A stretch of 8,516 bases of DNA from Thermoplasmata archaeon (GTDB taxonomy: Archaea; Thermoplasmatota; Thermoplasmata; SG8-5; JAGLSY01), in NCBI GenBank assembly GCA_023137005.1, contig JAGLQE010000003.1, positions 1-8,516 on the forward strand. The letters are read 5' to 3'. This document shows, piece by piece, positions 6,178-8,516 of the stretch (position 1 is its first letter; the number at the start of each line of letters is the position of its first letter). The translations under genes were made by a program, and so were the position numbers. Below the pieces are notes generated by a model. That model made no database searches. It saw only the letters and a program-made list of their open reading frames with translations, and was not told the origin of the DNA.

Positions 6178-7746
6178 ATGGCAGTTTCCACGGCTGAAAG
6201 ATTAGCGCAGGGTCAGAAAGATATCTCCATAGGAGAGTTCTTCCAGAGGAACAAGCAGATACTGGGATTCGATTCATTGACCAGATCATTGCTTACCGCT
6301 GTGAAGGAGGGTGTGGATAATTCTCTGGATGCCTGTGAGGAAGCCGGAATTTTACCAGATATCTATGTCGAGATAGAGCAAATTTCCAAGATCGAGTTCA
6401 AGGTCATAATGGAGGATAATGGGCCGGGTATCGTGAAGAGGCAGATCGCCAATGTCTTCGGCAGGCTGTTATACGGTTCAAGATTCCATTCCATACGCCA
6501 ATCCCGAGGCCAGCAGGGTATCGGAATATCCGCGGTCGTGATGTACGGCCAGCTGACCACGGGCAAACCAACTTATGTCATCTCCAAGACCGAGAAAGAA
6601 GAGGCCGCCCACTGGATGAACCTGGTCCTCAATACGAAGAAGAACCGGGCCGATGTCATCGAGGAGGATTTCAAGATCTGGGAGGGAAAAGAGCATGGTA
6701 CTAGAGTTGAAGTATTCATCAATGCCAGATACAATGCGGGCAAGCAATCGGTCCTCGAGTATCTCAAGGGAACCGCGATAGTGAACCCTCATGCTCACAT
6801 CATCTTCAAGGACCCGGCCGGGGAGGTCCACGAGTTCAAGAGAGTGAGCGATGAGATACCCCGCCAGACAAAGGAAGTGAAACCCCATCCAAAAGGCATC
6901 GAGCTCGGGCATTTCCACAATATGGCCAAGGGCTCCAGCCACCGTCGCATGATAGCTTTCCTGACAAGCGAGTTCTCCAGGGTGAGCCCGAGAGTGGCCA
7001 AGGAGATACTTGAGAAAGCTGGAGTTCGGGAGAAGAAAAGTCCCAAGACACTCAGCATACAGGAAGCAAAAGCAGTTGTGAGAGCCATCGAAGAGGTCAA
7101 GATAATGGCCCCGAACACGGATTGCCTTTCACCCATTGGCCCCACATTGATCAAGAAAGGTCTGCGGAATGTTCTGAGCGGCCTCAAACCCAAGTTCTAC
7201 GCCCCCCCGATCACTAGAGATCCCAGCGTGTATTCTGGCCACCCATTCCAGGTGGAGGTCGGCATGGTGTACGGTGGCGAGCTTCAGAAGGACAAGCAGG
7301 TGGAGATACTCAGATTCGCCAACCGTGTGCCTTTGCTTTACCAGCAGTCCGGATGTGCGGTTTATAAGGCAGTGCTTGATATTAACTGGCGCAATTACGC
7401 TATGACCCAAAGCAGGGGAGCTTTGCCGGCAGGGCCTGTAATGCTGATGGTTCATATGGCGTCGGTGTGGGTTCCGTTTACTTCTGAAAGTAAAGAGGCT
7501 ATCGCGCATTATCCGGAGATAATAAAAGAAATCCAGTTGGCGGTTCAGGAATGCGGCAGGAAGCTCGGTATGTATCTTAGAAAGAAAAAACGGATACAAC
7601 AGGAGCTGGCAAAAAGAAGCTATATTGAGACATACCTGCCTTATATAGGTGAGGCATTGCAGGAAATATTGTCACTGAAACAAAAACAGGTTGATAAAAT
7701 TCTGGTTAAGCTCGAAAATGTTCTGGAAAAAACCAGAAAGATATAA
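6178..7746 (+). CDS. top6B: DNA topoisomerase VI subunit B
   Basis: This is the ATPase subunit of the type IIB topoisomerase, which with subunit A forms an A2B2 enzyme that relaxes and decatenates DNA by ATP-driven strand passage. The ATG at 6178 gives 522 residues, close to the usual size of about 530. The GHKL ATPase motifs are present: [12 protein letters not shown] (43-54) with the catalytic Glu and the Mg-binding Asn, MEDNGPGI (78-85), and the ATP lid [10 protein letters not shown] (109-118). A helix-two-turn-helix middle domain follows at about 261-319 ([12 protein letters not shown]), then the transducer domain at about 331-480 and a lysine-rich C-terminus. The frame extends to a TTG at 6151, but GAAGGG (6166-6171) sits 6 nt before ATG 6178, and [11 protein letters not shown] looks like a natural start. 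Codon choice changes in about the last 400 bp (lysine AAG is dominant before, AAA after). The next gene is a mutase, and subunit A is not in the window. Confidence 0.95.
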   Translation: MAVSTAERLAQGQKDISIGEFFQRNKQILGFDSLTRSLLTAVKEGVDNSLDACEEAGILPDIYVEIEQISKIEFKVIMEDNGPGIVKRQIANVFGRLLYGSRFHSIRQSRGQQGIGISAVVMYGQLTTGKPTYVISKTEKEEAAHWMNLVLNTKKNRADVIEEDFKIWEGKEHGTRVEVFINARYNAGKQSVLEYLKGTAIVNPHAHIIFKDPAGEVHEFKRVSDEIPRQTKEVKPHPKGIELGHFHNMAKGSSHRRMIAFLTSEFSRVSPRVAKEILEKAGVREKKSPKTLSIQEAKAVVRAIEEVKIMAPNTDCLSPIGPTLIKKGLRNVLSGLKPKFYAPPITRDPSVYSGHPFQVEVGMVYGGELQKDKQVEILRFANRVPLLYQQSGCAVYKAVLDINWRNYAMTQSRGALPAGPVMLMVHMASVWVPFTSESKEAIAHYPEIIKEIQLAVQECGRKLGMYLRKKKRIQQELAKRSYIETYLPYIGEALQEILSLKQKQVDKILVKLENVLEKTRKI

Positions 7747-7750
7747 GGGA
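7745..7750 (+). promoter_or_regulatory. Ribosome binding site of the mutase gene overlapping the topoisomerase stop
   Basis: AAGGGA begins within the TAA stop (7744-7746) of the topoisomerase gene and lies 5 nt before the ATG at 7756. This suggests the two genes are translated from one transcript, perhaps with translational coupling. Confidence 0.6.
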
Positions 7751-7755
7751 TACAA

Positions 7756-8516
7756 ATGGCAGAAGAATTGATTATCAGTATCAGCGGGATGAGGGGGATT
7801 ATCGGCGAGAATCTTTCTGCTTCTGTAGCAACCGATTACGGCAGTGCGTTTGGAACATTTCTTAAAGCTAATTATAAAAAAGACGACAAGCTTACAGTTT
7901 GTATCGGCAGAGATTCAAGACCAAGCGGACAGATGCTGGAATCGGCAGTAGCAGCTGGGCTTTGTGCGGTTGGGGTGGATGTTGTTGTTCTTGGACTGGT
8001 GATTACACCAAGTGTTGGTGTTATGCTGCGGCAGCTTAGTTGCGCGGGTGGGGTGATGATAACAGCATCACACAATCCTCTGCCTTATAATGGTATCAAG
8101 CTTATACTTGATAATGGTGTTGCACCTTCTCTTGTGCAGACGGCAAAGATAAAAGAAATTTATTTTGCCAGGGAATTCGACTATGCAGATTCGCCGAGCA
8201 AAGGACGAATAGTTTACAATGAAGATTCTTACTCTGTTCATATTGACAGGGTGTTTGCTACGATAGATGTCGGCGCGATAGCTGATAAGAAATTTAAAGT
8301 AGTGCTGGACAGTGTTAACGGCGCCGGCGGGCCTATTACTAAGCAGATGTTAGGCAAACTTGGTTGCGAGGTTTACGCGGTCAATGATGAACCTACCGGG
8401 ATTTTTGCACATACTCCGGAGCCTACAGAGAAAAATTTGACGGGGCTTTGCGATATTGTAAAGCAGCAGAAAGCGGATATCGGTTTGGCGCAGGACCCTG
8501 ATGCTGACAGGCTTGC
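7756..8516 (+). CDS. glmM: Phosphohexomutase (phosphoglucosamine/phosphomannomutase family), partial, C-terminus beyond the right edge
   Basis: The open frame gives 253 residues, somewhat over half of a usual 440-460-residue alpha-D-phosphohexomutase. These cytosolic enzymes move the phosphate between C1 and C6 of hexose phosphates; GlmM makes glucosamine-1-phosphate for UDP-GlcNAc. The N-terminal motif ISGMRGIIG (9-17), GRDSRPSG (51-58) and TASHNPLPYNGIK (103-115) with phospho-acceptor Ser105 belong to domain 1. DPDADR (247-252) is the magnesium loop of domain 2, with Asp247, Asp249 and Asp251. The sugar-specificity loop in domain 3 lies outside the window, so GlmM is a best guess and phosphomannomutase or phosphoglucomutase remain possible. 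The ATG at 7756 has a good ribosome binding site and follows the topoisomerase gene by 9 nt. Codon use (AAA, GTT, CTT and GCG rich) differs from the genes on the left and looks bacterial. Confidence 0.85.
   Translation, partial: MAEELIISISGMRGIIGENLSASVATDYGSAFGTFLKANYKKDDKLTVCIGRDSRPSGQMLESAVAAGLCAVGVDVVVLGLVITPSVGVMLRQLSCAGGVMITASHNPLPYNGIKLILDNGVAPSLVQTAKIKEIYFAREFDYADSPSKGRIVYNEDSYSVHIDRVFATIDVGAIADKKFKVVLDSVNGAGGPITKQMLGKLGCEVYAVNDEPTGIFAHTPEPTEKNLTGLCDIVKQQKADIGLAQDPDADRL

Noticed and set aside
6478..7193. Minus-strand frames of 132-154 codons
   Set aside because: They are shadows of top6B and carry no recognisable domain.

Overview
The window looks archaeal over most of its length, most likely an uncultured euryarchaeon of the Thermoplasmatota type (lineage is an inference). 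The evidence is a deoxyhypusine-synthase family gene, DNA topoisomerase VI subunit B, Shine-Dalgarno sites of the GGTGAT type, an AT-rich TATA-like element, and large secreted, sequon-rich, membrane-anchored surface proteins. The last 1.1 to 1.2 kb differs in codon use and in protein flavour and looks bacterial. The window may therefore cross a lateral-transfer border or an assembly junction inside the topoisomerase gene.

Layout: (1) 1-1798, minus strand, the first 599 residues of a GLUG-repeat surface protein that runs off the left edge. (2) 1859-4810, minus strand, a complete 983-residue paralogue: signal peptide, 13 GLUG units, two putative-Ig (cadherin-like) domains, calcium-binding thrombospondin type-3 repeats, a C-terminal transmembrane helix and a short acidic tail. 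The two genes lie in tandem 60 nt apart, and each is preceded by a related 60-nt leader. (3) 4938-5975, minus strand, a deoxyhypusine-synthase-like enzyme that keeps the catalytic lysine but lacks the histidine pair of the eukaryotic enzyme. (4) 5976-6177, a divergent intergenic region with a TATA-like element for the minus-strand gene and an attenuator-like set of complementary segments before the plus-strand gene. (5) 6178-7746, plus strand, DNA topoisomerase VI subunit B. (6) 7756 to the right edge, plus strand, the first 253 residues of a phosphohexomutase (GlmM/ManB family), only 9 nt after the topoisomerase stop.

The surface proteins probably form cysteine-laddered beta-solenoids on the cell exterior, held by the C-terminal helix. 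The synthase and the topoisomerase are housekeeping-type enzymes transcribed away from each other. No RNA gene, insertion sequence or CRISPR array was found. The points most worth checking are the composition break in the topoisomerase gene, the duplicated leader of the surface-protein pair, and the mutually exclusive pairing in the topoisomerase leader.
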